Positions 1 through 9,052 are shown, counted from the first letter of the stretch. The stretch is 64,000 nt of DNA from Aquimonas sp964586455 (GCA_964586455.1 CAZPHV010000017.1:17450-81449), one strand, 5' to 3'. The notes: generated by a model from the sequence alone, not told the origin. Numbers and translations are program-made.

Positions 1-1620
1 GAGCAGATCGACGCCGACTACAAGCTGGGCATCGCCGACCCAGCCTGCCCGGTGAAGTTCGTCATCACCCAAAAGGCACTGTCGGAAGGCTGGGACTGCC
101 CCTTCGCCTACATCCTCGTAAGCATGGCCTCGTTGTCATCGGCCACAGCGGTGGAACAGTTGCTTGGGCGCGTCTTGCGCCAGCCTGGCGCCAGCCATCG
201 GCAGGCCAAGGCCCTGAATCAATCCTATGCCTTCGTGGTATCGCGCAACTTCGCTGAAACCGCAGGTGCGTTGCGTGACCGGCTCGTTGCAGGTGCTGGC
301 TTCGAGCGCCGCGAGGTCACGGAGTTCGTGACGGCGGCCAAGTTCGATCAGGGGCGGCTGGATCTAGAAGGCCACGCCGGCCGCGTGGTGGTTCGGCCGG
401 TGGCGATCACGCTGACAGAGAAGCCCGATTTAAGGAGCGTACCCAAGCCCGTGCGCGACAAGGTGAGTTGGGACGGCAAGCTCAACACGCTGACCATCAC
501 CACGCCGCTGACCGAAGACGAGGCGGAGGTACTCAAGGCCTCGGTGACCAGCGATTCGGCAGCGGCAGCCATCATCGAGGCGGCCGAAATCAGCCGTACC
601 ACGGCCATCGAGTTCTTCCAAACGCCAGCCGAGTTGGGGGAGCGCTTCCGCGTGCCGCAGTTGGCCTTGCGCGTCCAGGGAGAACTGCAACTGTTCGACG
701 ACCCGGAGGTGCTCGACTATCCGTGGGATTTGTCGACCTACGACGCCGCGCCTACTGCCGACGACATGACGTCGCTGGGTGCCGGCCTCAAGGTATCCGA
801 AGGCGGCGAAATCGACGTTGATGGCGAGAGCGGCAAAGTCGTTTCACGATTCCTGCCGAACCTGCAGCGTGATCTGGGCCTGGTCTATCAGCCCGAGAAT
901 TGGGATGAGGTACGCCTCGCCACCTGGCTCTGCCGGAACTTGCCCGAGCCTTCACTCACCCATGCCAGCAAGCAGGCCTTCGTGGCGAAATGGATGACCG
1001 AACTATTGCTCCGACCAGGATTCACCCTGGCCCGCGCCAATCTGCAGAAATTTCAACTCCGTAACCTGTTGGAGTCGCGCATCCGCAATCTGCGCCGGCA
1101 AGCCGTGGGCAAGGCGTTCCAGCAGACATTGTTTGGCGACGATGCGTCGTCGCGTATCGCGGTGACCGACCAATACGCTTTCGAGTTCCATGCCCAAGCC
1201 TATGCGCCCAGTCGCGACTACGATGGCCGTTTCGGGCACTTCGATTTCCGCAAGCACTTCTATGGGCGCATCGGCGACTTCGACAGTAAGGAAGAGTTCG
1301 AATGCGCGTGCTGGCTCGATATTCAAGCCCAGCAGGGTCGCATCCTGTTCTGGGTGCGCAACCTCGTTCGGCGCGAAGGCAGCTCATTCTTCCTGCAGAA
1401 GGCCGATGGTCGCTTCTACCCGGACTTCCTGTGCCAGCTTCCCGGCACGACCGACCATCCCGGCCCCATCCTTGCCGTCGAGTACAAGGGCGCGGATCGA
1501 TGGGCTGGGGCCGAGGACGACCGGCTGATCGGCGGACTGTGGGCGAACCTGTCCGAGGGGCGTTGCCGCTTCGTGATGGTCAAGGACAAGCGGTGGGAGT
1601 CAATTGAGGAGAAGCTGTAA
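1..1620 (+). CDS. Type III-like restriction enzyme, helicase-nuclease subunit (3' part)
   Basis: The reading frame is open from base 1, so the gene starts upstream and only about 539 C-terminal residues are visible. The opening stretch holds late superfamily 2 helicase motifs: LSEGWDCP, then EQLLGRVLRQP, the arginine-finger motif VI. The C-terminus has a PD-(D/E)XK nuclease signature, FYPDFLC followed about 20 residues later by AVEYKGA. This order (SF2 motor, then nuclease) fits Res subunits of type III restriction systems and the related BPTD_3080-type restriction endonucleases. Such enzymes translocate on DNA and cut foreign, unmodified sites together with a methyltransferase, presumably encoded off-window. 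The stop codon overlaps the start of the RhuM gene by one base, implying translational coupling. The family is clear; the exact restriction type is not, because the N-terminus and partner gene are missing. Confidence 0.85.
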   Translation, partial: EQIDADYKLGIADPACPVKFVITQKALSEGWDCPFAYILVSMASLSSATAVEQLLGRVLRQPGASHRQAKALNQSYAFVVSRNFAETAGALRDRLVAGAGFERREVTEFVTAAKFDQGRLDLEGHAGRVVVRPVAITLTEKPDLRSVPKPVRDKVSWDGKLNTLTITTPLTEDEAEVLKASVTSDSAAAAIIEAAEISRTTAIEFFQTPAELGERFRVPQLALRVQGELQLFDDPEVLDYPWDLSTYDAAPTADDMTSLGAGLKVSEGGEIDVDGESGKVVSRFLPNLQRDLGLVYQPENWDEVRLATWLCRNLPEPSLTHASKQAFVAKWMTELLLRPGFTLARANLQKFQLRNLLESRIRNLRRQAVGKAFQQTLFGDDASSRIAVTDQYAFEFHAQAYAPSRDYDGRFGHFDFRKHFYGRIGDFDSKEEFECACWLDIQAQQGRILFWVRNLVRREGSSFFLQKADGRFYPDFLCQLPGTTDHPGPILAVEYKGADRWAGAEDDRLIGGLWANLSEGRCRFVMVKDKRWESIEEKL

Positions 1621-2693
1621 TGGCGCCTAGATCGCCACCGAAGTCGTCCCTACGAACGGACACTTCCCTTGTTCGCTCATCAGCAGCCGAGTACCTGACC
1701 TTCGTCGCCGCCAGCGGCCAGGGTGGCGTGGAGGCGGTGTATGCCGACGAAAGCATCTGGCTGACCCAGAAGATGATGGGCCTGCTGTTTGAGGCGAACG
1801 TGCGCACGGTGAACGAGCACCTGAAGAAGATCTTCGCCGACAGTGAGTTGCAGGAAGACTCAGTCGTCCGGAAATTCCGGATAACTGCCTCTGACGGCAA
1901 GAACTACAACACCCTGCACTACCAGCTGCCGGCCATTATCGCCGTGGGCTACAAGGTCAACTCCGAGCGCGCTGTGCAGTTCCGCAAGTGGGCCACCCGC
2001 GTGATCGACGCGTTCACCATCAAGGCCTACGTGATGGACGATGAGCGCCTCAAGGCGGGCGGCTCCATCCTCACCGATCAGTACTTTGAAGAGCAGCTGC
2101 AGCGCATCCGCGAGATCCGCCTGTCGGAGCGCAAGTTCTACCAGAAGATCACCGACATCTATGCTACCGCGGTCGACTACGACGTGACGGCGCAGGCCAC
2201 CAAGCGGTTCTTCGCCACGGTGCAAAACAAGCTGCATTGGGCCATTCATGGGCAGACGGCCGCCGAGGTCATCTACCAGCGTGCCGATGCCGACAAGAAC
2301 AACATGGGTTTGACCACTTGGAAAGATGCCCCCGACGGCAAAATCCAGAAGTTCGATGTCGTGGTCGCCAAGAACTATCTGACCGAACAGGAGATGGCGC
2401 AACTCGCCCGCCTGGTCAACGCCTATCTGGATGTCGCCGAGGACATGGCGCAGCGCAAGATTCCCATGACCATGCAGGATTGGGAGACGCGCCTGAACCG
2501 CTTCATCGAAGCCACCGATCGGGAAGTGCTGCAGGACGCCGGCAAAGTGACGGCGGAAATCGCCAAAGCGCACGCTGAGAGCGAATTCGAGAAATACCGC
2601 ATCGAGCAGGATCGCTTGTTCGAGAGTGACTTTGACCGACTGATCAAGCAGACCGGCACGGGCGACCGAGCTGACGGTGGCGACGTCGAATGA
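1620..2693 (+). CDS. RhuM-family protein
   Basis: A 357-residue protein resembling the RhuM (virulence protein) family first named from a Salmonella pathogenicity island. The N-terminal half is KilA-N/Bro-like in feel: ADESIWLTQKMMGLLF, then NEHLKKIF, a ...SDGKNYNTLHYQLPAI segment and AVGYKVNSERAVQFRKWA. The C-terminal third is charged and helical and ends in a polar tail. There is no signal peptide or membrane segment, so it should act in the cytoplasm. Its biochemical role is unknown; homologues often sit inside restriction-modification and other defence loci, as here. The ATG overlaps the TAA of the upstream nuclease gene (TAATG), so the two are probably co-translated. Family call confident, function not. 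Confidence 0.85.
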   Translation: MAPRSPPKSSLRTDTSLVRSSAAEYLTFVAASGQGGVEAVYADESIWLTQKMMGLLFEANVRTVNEHLKKIFADSELQEDSVVRKFRITASDGKNYNTLHYQLPAIIAVGYKVNSERAVQFRKWATRVIDAFTIKAYVMDDERLKAGGSILTDQYFEEQLQRIREIRLSERKFYQKITDIYATAVDYDVTAQATKRFFATVQNKLHWAIHGQTAAEVIYQRADADKNNMGLTTWKDAPDGKIQKFDVVVAKNYLTEQEMAQLARLVNAYLDVAEDMAQRKIPMTMQDWETRLNRFIEATDREVLQDAGKVTAEIAKAHAESEFEKYRIEQDRLFESDFDRLIKQTGTGDRADGGDVE

Positions 2694-2744
2694 CCTCGAC
2701 CGGGCTCGTGTTCAACGATGCCCAGTTCTCAAGGGCCAGGTTCG

Positions 2745-5093
2745 ATGCCACTCCTCGATGACTTGGCCGCCCTGCGCGCCGAAAACGCGCGCCTGATAGC
2801 TCTGCTCGACGCGCACGGCATCGCTTGGCGTGTGCCACCCGAAGCGCCGAAGCCGCAGGTTGCTGAACCCTCGCGCCTCAGCAAGAGCGAGAAGATCGCG
2901 CTGTTCCGCAAGCTGTTCCGCGGACGCACCGATGTTTATCCGGTCCGTTGGGAAGGCAAGACCAGCGGCAAGAACGGCTACGCGCCGGCTTGTGGGAATG
3001 AATGGCGTGCCGGCGTCTGTGAAAAACCACGCATCAAGTGTGGAGACTGCAGCCATCGTCTGCTCTTGCCGCTCACCGATGCCGTCATCTACAAGCATCT
3101 GGCTGGCGACCTGACGGTCGGCGTCTATCCCTTGCTCGAAGACCATACCTGCCACTTCCTCGCCGTCGATTTCGACGAAGCCGACTGGCGCGATGACGCC
3201 CAGGCCTTCATGCAGTCCTGCGGGGACTTGGGGGTACCCGCAGCTCTGGAAATCTCGCGATCCGGCAATGGCGCGCACGCATGGATCTTCTTCGCCAGCG
3301 CGGTGCCGGCGCGCGACGCACGACGCCTGGGCACCGCCATCATCAGCCACACCTGCGCTCGCACCCGGCAACTGCAGCTGGCTTCCTACGACCGGCTGTT
3401 TCCGAATCAGGACACGATGCCAAAGGGTGGCTTCGGCAACCTGATCGCCTTGCCGCTGCAGAAGAAACCGCGCGAAGATGGGTTCAGCGTCTTCGTGGAT
3501 GCAAATCTGCAGCCCTATGCCGATCAGTGGGGCTTTCTCGCATCCATCGTCCCGATGCCCGCCCACGATATCGAGCCGACCATCCTGCGGGCAATCGGCG
3601 GTGTTCATCCGCTGGACGTCACCTTCACCGAAGACGAAGACCTGGCCACGCCGTGGCGGCGGCCCGGCGCTGCGGTCCAGCGTTTGACCGTCGACATGCC
3701 GACCATGCTGACGGTGACGCTGGCCAATCAGGTCTATTTCGAGAAGAGCCAGCTACCGCAAGCGCTGGCGAATCGACTGATCCGTCTGGCTGCCTTCCAG
3801 AATCCTGAGTTCTACCGGGCACAGGCGATGCGGATCTCGGTGTGGGACAAGCCACGCGTCATCGGCCGCGCAGAGAATTTCCCGCAGCACATCGCGCTGC
3901 CGCGAGGCTGCCTCGACGCCGCATCCGAACTGTTGGCCGACAACTGCGTAAGCGTCGACCTGCACGACGAGCGTTATCTCGGCGAATCCATCGAGGTCGA
4001 TTTTGTCGGCACACTGCGCCCCGACCAGGATGCCGCGGTTGCCGCGATGTTGGCCCACGATGCCGGCGTTCTGTGCGCACCGACGGCATTCGGGAAGACC
4101 GTGACGGCGGCCGCGATCATCGCAAGACGCCGTGTGAACACCCTGGTGCTGGTGCACCGCACCGAACTGCTCAAGCAGTGGCAGGAACGCCTTGGCGCCT
4201 TCCTTGGCGCAGGCAAGGGGCTGATCGGCGTCATCGGCGGCGGCAAAGCCAAGCCCACGGGCAAGATCGACATTGCCGTAATGCAGTCGTTGTCGCGCCA
4301 GGGCGATGTCGATCCATTGGTCGAGAACTACGGCCAGGTCATCACCGACGAATGCCACCACGTCGGTGCGGCATCGTTCGACGCGATCCTGCGCCGCGCG
4401 AAGGCGAAGTACGTGCTCGGCCTGACCGCGACACCGATCCGCCGAGATGGCCAACAGCCCATCATCTTCATGCAGTGTGGACCCATTCGTCACCGCGCGG
4501 CGCGACCGGCGGAAGCACCTCACGACCTGTCGGTGACACCGAACTTCATCGAATCACCGATTGAACTGGCACCGGAAGCCGGAATCCAGGATGTCTTTCG
4601 CCGTTTAGCACAGGATTCGGCGAGAAGTCGTGCCGTCGCCCATGCCATCACCACAGTCTATCGGCAGGGACGAAAGGTGCTCGTGCTCACGGAACGCACC
4701 GAACACATCGACGCCATTCTGGCGGCAGTAGCCGAGGAGATGCCTGCACCGTTCGTATTGCATGGTCGGATGTCGAAGAAACAACGCGCTGCTTTGGTCG
4801 CCGCGCTGAACGCGCTTCCGCCCAACGCACCGCGCGTCTTGCTGGCCACCGGAAAACTGGTCGGCGAAGGTTTCGACCATCCGCCGCTGGATACCCTGGT
4901 GCTGGCGATGCCGGTGTCGTGGAAGGGCACCCTCCAACAGTACGCGGGCCGGCTGCACCGCGATCATGCCGGCAAAGAAGACGTACGCATCATCGACTTC
5001 GTCGACACCGGGCACCCCGCGCTGCTCCGGATGTGGGAAAAGCGCCAGCGTGGCTACAGAGCGATGGGGTATCGAATGGAGAGCACGTCATGA
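2745..5093 (+). CDS. Primase-helicase (TOTE conflict-system-like AEP domain + SF2 helicase)
   Basis: A protein of about 782 residues with a short N-terminal coiled coil (LDDLAALRAENARLIALL), a Cys-rich zinc-binding stretch (CGNEW...C...CGDC), and an archaeo-eukaryotic primase-like core (FLAVDFDEADW metal site, then SRSGNGAHAWIFF). These are followed by a superfamily 2 helicase: APTAFGKT (motif I), DECHH (II), TATP (III) and QYAGRLHR (VI). This layout matches the primase-helicases described in TOTE conflict systems, which are thought to act against mobile DNA; that assignment comes from memory of the family. I prefer the ATG at 2745, preceded by AGG, because relatives begin near the coiled coil; an ATG at 2718 is possible. 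Its TGA overlaps the next ATG (ATGA), so the following gene is translationally coupled. Confidence 0.8.
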   Translation: MPLLDDLAALRAENARLIALLDAHGIAWRVPPEAPKPQVAEPSRLSKSEKIALFRKLFRGRTDVYPVRWEGKTSGKNGYAPACGNEWRAGVCEKPRIKCGDCSHRLLLPLTDAVIYKHLAGDLTVGVYPLLEDHTCHFLAVDFDEADWRDDAQAFMQSCGDLGVPAALEISRSGNGAHAWIFFASAVPARDARRLGTAIISHTCARTRQLQLASYDRLFPNQDTMPKGGFGNLIALPLQKKPREDGFSVFVDANLQPYADQWGFLASIVPMPAHDIEPTILRAIGGVHPLDVTFTEDEDLATPWRRPGAAVQRLTVDMPTMLTVTLANQVYFEKSQLPQALANRLIRLAAFQNPEFYRAQAMRISVWDKPRVIGRAENFPQHIALPRGCLDAASELLADNCVSVDLHDERYLGESIEVDFVGTLRPDQDAAVAAMLAHDAGVLCAPTAFGKTVTAAAIIARRRVNTLVLVHRTELLKQWQERLGAFLGAGKGLIGVIGGGKAKPTGKIDIAVMQSLSRQGDVDPLVENYGQVITDECHHVGAASFDAILRRAKAKYVLGLTATPIRRDGQQPIIFMQCGPIRHRAARPAEAPHDLSVTPNFIESPIELAPEAGIQDVFRRLAQDSARSRAVAHAITTVYRQGRKVLVLTERTEHIDAILAAVAEEMPAPFVLHGRMSKKQRAALVAALNALPPNAPRVLLATGKLVGEGFDHPPLDTLVLAMPVSWKGTLQQYAGRLHRDHAGKEDVRIIDFVDTGHPALLRMWEKRQRGYRAMGYRMESTS

Positions 5094-6517
5094 ACGAAGC
5101 CGATCTCCTGCAACTCCTCGCGCGCGGCGAAGACAGTCGCCACCAGTTCAAGCGCGACGAGACCAGCGCCGACAGCATCGCGGCCGAGCTGGCCGCATTC
5201 GCCAATAGCGGTGGCGGGCTGTTGCTGCTGGGTGCGGGCGATGATGGCAGCGTGATCGGGCTGGACGCGGCCAGCGTGCGGCGCTTGAACCAGCTGATCT
5301 CGAACGCGGCCTCGCAGAACGTGCGGCCGCCGATTCATCCGACCACGGAAAACGTCCAGACGGCGCAGGGCGTGGTGATTGCTGTCACCGTGCCCGATGG
5401 CTTGAGCAAGCCCTATCTCGACAACCAGGGCCGCATCTGGGTCAAGAGCGGTGCGGACAAACGCCACGTCACGGCGCGCGAGGAAATCCAGCGGCTGTTC
5501 CAGCGCGCGGGCCTGATCTATGCCGACGTCGTGCCGGTGGAAGGCACCTCGGCCGCGGACGTCGACGACAAGACATTCGATGCGTACTTCAGTCGCCGCT
5601 TCGGCCAGTCGGCTCAAGCGTCCGGCCAGCCCTTGTCGCAAGTGCTGCAGAACATCGGACTGGGCGATGGGCGCGAGCTCAATCTCGCAGGGCTATTGCT
5701 GTTCGGCCAACGCCCTCAGAGGTACCGCCCTGCATTCATGGTCAAGGCGGTGGCTTTCCCCGGCACCTCACTGGCCAGCCATCAGTACCTCGACAGCGAA
5801 GACATCGACGGCACGCTGCTGGAGCAGTACCAGCGCAGCCTGGCCTTCATCAAGCGCAACTTGCATCACGTGCAGGCGGGTCAGAACTTCAATTCGCTAG
5901 GCGTGCTGGAAGTGCCGGAGCAGGCCATCATCGAGTTGCTCGTCAACGCACTGATCCACCGCGACTACTTCACCAGCGCGTCGATTCGATTGCTGATCTT
6001 CGCCGACCGCATCGAGATCATCAGCCCCGGCCACCTGCCCGACAACCTCAGCACGGCGCAGATCCGGAAAGGCAAGTCGAACCGGCGCAACCCGACCTTG
6101 ACCGATCACGCCGTGAAGATCTTGCCGTACCGCGGCATCGGCACCGGCATTCCGCGCGTCCTGGAGGACTGGCCGGAGACCCGCCTACTCGACGACGTGG
6201 ACGGCAACGAGTTCAGGGCAGTGATACCGCGGCCGGTGACCGGGGAAGTTACCGGGGAAGTTACCGGGGAAGTTGCCGTGGAAGTTGAGCGCCTGCTACG
6301 CGTTCTGGATGGAGAGATGTCCCGTCAGCAGATTCAGAGCGCCCTTGTACTCAAGCACGAAGATCACTTCCGGAATGCCTACCTGAAGCCGGCCTTGGCC
6401 ACGGGAGCGATCGAGATGACCCTTCCCAACAAGCCGCGCAGCGGTAACCAGCGCTACCGCCTGACGGCCCTCGGGCGACAGTGGTTGAAGACGCATTCCC
6501 CTGGCGGTTCGACCTGA
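5090..6517 (+). CDS. AlbA_2/Schlafen-type ATP-binding protein
   Basis: A 475-residue protein. The N-terminus carries an AlbA_2 (Schlafen AAA-like, formerly RecG-like) nucleic-acid-binding domain: EDSRHQFKRD, ELAAFANSGGGLLLLG and GRIWVKSG. A GHKL-type ATPase follows, with the N-box ELLVNALIHRDY and RGIGTGIPRVLEDWP. The tail has a run of TGEV repeats and then a winged-helix-like end. Such proteins are common in defence islands, but their biochemical activity is mostly unproven. The start is fixed by an ATGA overlap with the primase-helicase gene; longer in-frame upstream sequence lies inside that gene and is not needed. It is the last gene of the putative island operon. Confidence 0.8.
   Translation: MNEADLLQLLARGEDSRHQFKRDETSADSIAAELAAFANSGGGLLLLGAGDDGSVIGLDAASVRRLNQLISNAASQNVRPPIHPTTENVQTAQGVVIAVTVPDGLSKPYLDNQGRIWVKSGADKRHVTAREEIQRLFQRAGLIYADVVPVEGTSAADVDDKTFDAYFSRRFGQSAQASGQPLSQVLQNIGLGDGRELNLAGLLLFGQRPQRYRPAFMVKAVAFPGTSLASHQYLDSEDIDGTLLEQYQRSLAFIKRNLHHVQAGQNFNSLGVLEVPEQAIIELLVNALIHRDYFTSASIRLLIFADRIEIISPGHLPDNLSTAQIRKGKSNRRNPTLTDHAVKILPYRGIGTGIPRVLEDWPETRLLDDVDGNEFRAVIPRPVTGEVTGEVTGEVAVEVERLLRVLDGEMSRQQIQSALVLKHEDHFRNAYLKPALATGAIEMTLPNKPRSGNQRYRLTALGRQWLKTHSPGGST
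6239..6286 (+). repeat. 12-bp in-frame tandem repeat in AlbA_2 gene
   Basis: Three perfect copies of ACCGGGGAAGTT (6239-6274) and a fourth diverged copy (6275-6286) encode TGEV-TGEV-TGEV-AVEV. The unit is a multiple of three, so copy changes would alter linker length without a frameshift. Confidence 0.9.
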
Positions 6518-6613
6518 TGCCCCGCGGCATGCTCGCACTTCCTCGCCAGCCCGCTCGAAGCTATTCAGTTGAGAGAGCCGGAATTGAACCGTCAACCATC
6601 CGCCACCAAAACC

Positions 6614-6640
6614 GAACCCCGGCCCAGTGCTGGGTTTCTT
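6614..6640 (+). terminator. Possible terminator of the island operon
   Basis: AACCC and GGGTT can pair around a GC-rich loop and are followed by TTTCTTCGTTT. It lies about 100 bases after the last island gene. The stem is short and contains a mismatch, so this is only a candidate. Confidence 0.35.
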
Positions 6641-6676
6641 CGTTTGGGCTAAGCGCGAGCCCGGGCTTAAGTGGCG

Positions 6677-7468
6677 TCAATCCAAAGCCGCCACCAACAT
6701 CTTCCGCAGCAGCCCCTGCAGGCGCCCTGCCCTGACGGCGTCATAGCGCTGGCTGCGCTCGTCCATGTAGGTCAGCTGGGCGAGCTCAAGCTGGATGGCT
6801 TCGATGCCCTCTTCCTGGCGGCCGTAGTGGCGGGTGATGTAGCCACCCTTGAAGCGGCCGTTGGCGACCCAGGTGTAGTCCGTCTGTCCACCCAGCAGCT
6901 CGGTTATGCGCTCTAGGCGCGCGCTGCTGCAGCTGGCGCCATCGGCGGTGCCGATATTGAGATCCGGCAGGCGACCTTCGAACAGCATCGGCACTTCGCT
7001 GCGGATACTGTGGCCCTCCCACAGCAGGGCCTGGCCGTGGGCGGACTTGATGCGCGCGAGCTCGCCGGCGAGGGCCAGGTGATAGGGCTGCCAGTAGGTG
7101 GTTCGGCGACGCTCCACTTCGGCTTCATCGGGCGCATGGCCTTCGCGGTAGATGGGTTCACCGCTGAACGCGATCGTTGGGCACAGGCTGGTTTCCGCGC
7201 GCCCTGGGTACAGCGCGCGACCATCCGGCGCACGATTCAGATCGATCACGTAGCGCGAATAGCGCGGCACCAGGATCGAGGCCCCCAGCTCGCGGGCGAA
7301 GTCGTACAGGGTGGCCACGTGCCAGTCGGTATCGGGCACGCGACGCGCGGCATCGTGCATATGCGGCGCGATGTCGTCAGGGATCGCGGTACCGTCATGC
7401 GGCAGGCTGATCAGCAGTGCTGCGGTGCCGCGGTGCAGCTCGTAGACGTCGCTGGCGGAGTGGTTCAC
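6677..7468 (-). CDS. hutG: N-formylglutamate deformylase
   Basis: A 263-residue member of the N-formylglutamate amidohydrolase family, which hydrolyses N-formyl-L-glutamate to formate and glutamate, the last step of the five-step histidine degradation route. Recognisable segments are LLISLPHDGTAIPDD, DTDWHVATLYDFA, RYVIDLNRAP, LLWEGHSIRSEVP and GGYITRHYGR, with conserved His and Glu residues likely binding the metal. The start is GTG with no strong ribosome-binding site. No other hut genes are in view, so the gene stands alone beside the island; histidine catabolism is inferred from family only. Confidence 0.88.
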   Translation of the reverse strand: MNHSASDVYELHRGTAALLISLPHDGTAIPDDIAPHMHDAARRVPDTDWHVATLYDFARELGASILVPRYSRYVIDLNRAPDGRALYPGRAETSLCPTIAFSGEPIYREGHAPDEAEVERRRTTYWQPYHLALAGELARIKSAHGQALLWEGHSIRSEVPMLFEGRLPDLNIGTADGASCSSARLERITELLGGQTDYTWVANGRFKGGYITRHYGRQEEGIEAIQLELAQLTYMDERSQRYDAVRAGRLQGLLRKMLVAALD

Positions 7469-7792
7469 GCAGGGCGGCGAGTTGGCGAGGGTGGCAACAG
7501 ACTAACGGGTTGTGGAGCGGATTGGACACCTACAAGCACGAGGGACGCAATGCATTCGCCGAAACCAGAACCATTGATCGCGTGGGGTGCGCCTGCGGCG
7601 CACCGCTCTCCCCGCACCGAACGGGGCGACTTCATTTGAAGAGACGGGTCGTGGCAGGAAGCGATGGGGAATCCTGAGACGCGCATTCCCGTGGCCGGCT
7701 TCGTTTGAAGTAAAGCGCCCTTCGCCAGCGTAGGTGATCGGTTTCGCTCTGGGCAAAGCGCCCTTCTTGGGCGCACGTGCGCGCCCTGCGGC
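7469..7792. other. Non-coding spacer with hairpin
   Basis: No credible gene. It contains a perfect 8-bp stem with a 3-nt loop (GGTGCGCC-TGC-GGCGCACC, 7586-7604) and a pair of similar phrases with AAAGCGCCCTTC (around 7712 and 7758). This looks like repetitive extragenic sequence between two genes on the same strand. Confidence 0.6.
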
Positions 7793-9052
7793 CTACATGC
7801 GGAGAGGGCTGACCAACGCAGGATCAACGATCGGTTCACGCCTGCAGGTGAGGTCGGCGACGAGGTGGCCGCTTACCGCTGACATGCTGATGCCCATCAT
7901 GCCGTGGCCGGCGGCCAGCACCAGGTTCTGCGCGCGCGGGACGCGGCCGATCAAAGGCAGGTCGTCCCAGGTCATCGGTCGCCAGCCGAACCATTCTTCC
8001 TGCTTGGTGGTGCCCACCGGCTCGTGCAGAAACTCGGCGGCACCGCGCTCAAGCGCGTCGAGGCGCACCCGGTTCAGGGTCTCGTCGAAGCCGCTGAACT
8101 CCATGGTGCTGCCCAGCCGGTAGCCGTCTGCCCAGGTGGTGACGCAGACCGAGCGCTCCTTCAGCACCATCGGGCGCGTGGGTGCCAGGCCCGGGCGGGT
8201 GTAGGTGATCGAATAGCCCTTGCCGGGCTGGATGGGCAGCCTCAGGCCGAGTTGGTCGGCAAAGGCCGGGCTCCAGGCGCCGAGCGCGAACACGACGTCG
8301 CGCGGGTGCCTGATGCCGCTGCTGGTGTGCACGGCCTGCACCCTGCCCTGCGCGATGTCGAGGCACTGCACGCTGACGCCTTCCTCGATCACGCCGCCAA
8401 GCGCGCGAATACGCTCGACCAGCGCCTTGAGGTAGCGGTCGGGACGAAGGTGGCCGTCGTCGGGGAAAAGAATGCCGCCGGCCACGCCGGGTTTGAGTGC
8501 GGGCTCTTCGCGCTCGACGCGCGCGCCATCGTGGATCTCGGCGCGAATGCCGAACTCGGCCAGAGCCGGCAGGTCCGCAGCGATTTCGTCGAACAGCTCG
8601 CGCGTGCGAAAGACGTAGAGCAAACCGGTGTCGCTGTGCTCACAGTCCAGTCCGTGTCGCACCACCGCTTCCGCGAGCAGCCGCCGAGAGGTGTTCAGCA
8701 GCAGGGCGCGTTTGCGCGCTGAATCACGCCAGTCGCGTCGGTTGCAGCGAGCAGCGAAGTGGATGAGCCAGCTCCACAGGGCGGGGTCCATACGCGGCTT
8801 GATGTAGAGCGGCGCGTCGGGCTTCAGCATCCAGCGCAAGCCCCTGGCGATCACTCCCGGCGCAGCCAGCGGCGGTGCGTGGCTTGGGGTCAGCGTGCCG
8901 CAGTTGCCATGCGATGCGCCGGCGCCGATGTGGCTGCGCTCCAGGATGCGAACCGCGCGGCCGGCTTCGAGCAGATACAGCGCGCTGCACAGACCAATGA
9001 CGCCGCCGCCGAGGATCAGGACTTCGTCTTCAGCGGAGTTGGCGTGCGACAC
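7793..9052 (-). CDS. FAD-dependent D-amino acid dehydrogenase/oxidase, DadA-like
   Basis: About 419 residues from the preferred GTG start. An N-terminal Rossmann FAD-binding motif (ILGGGVIGLCSALYLLEAG) is followed by a DAO-fold body and a C-terminal FAD segment, LVLAAGHGMMGISMSAVSG. Such enzymes oxidatively deaminate D-amino acids, including D-hydroxyproline in some branches, and pass electrons to the membrane chain. The substrate cannot be read from sequence. An in-frame ATG at 9085 and a longer open frame to 9124 exist. I chose GTG 9052 because GAGGA lies upstream at good spacing and a TAATGT hexamer at 9087-9092 would start transcription downstream of the ATG. Confidence 0.8.
   Translation of the reverse strand: MSHANSAEDEVLILGGGVIGLCSALYLLEAGRAVRILERSHIGAGASHGNCGTLTPSHAPPLAAPGVIARGLRWMLKPDAPLYIKPRMDPALWSWLIHFAARCNRRDWRDSARKRALLLNTSRRLLAEAVVRHGLDCEHSDTGLLYVFRTRELFDEIAADLPALAEFGIRAEIHDGARVEREEPALKPGVAGGILFPDDGHLRPDRYLKALVERIRALGGVIEEGVSVQCLDIAQGRVQAVHTSSGIRHPRDVVFALGAWSPAFADQLGLRLPIQPGKGYSITYTRPGLAPTRPMVLKERSVCVTTWADGYRLGSTMEFSGFDETLNRVRLDALERGAAEFLHEPVGTTKQEEWFGWRPMTWDDLPLIGRVPRAQNLVLAAGHGMMGISMSAVSGHLVADLTCRREPIVDPALVSPLRM

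Noticed and set aside
6571..6600. tRNA gene at the island edge
   Set aside because: Only a T-arm-like piece is visible; no anticodon stem or matching acceptor strand.
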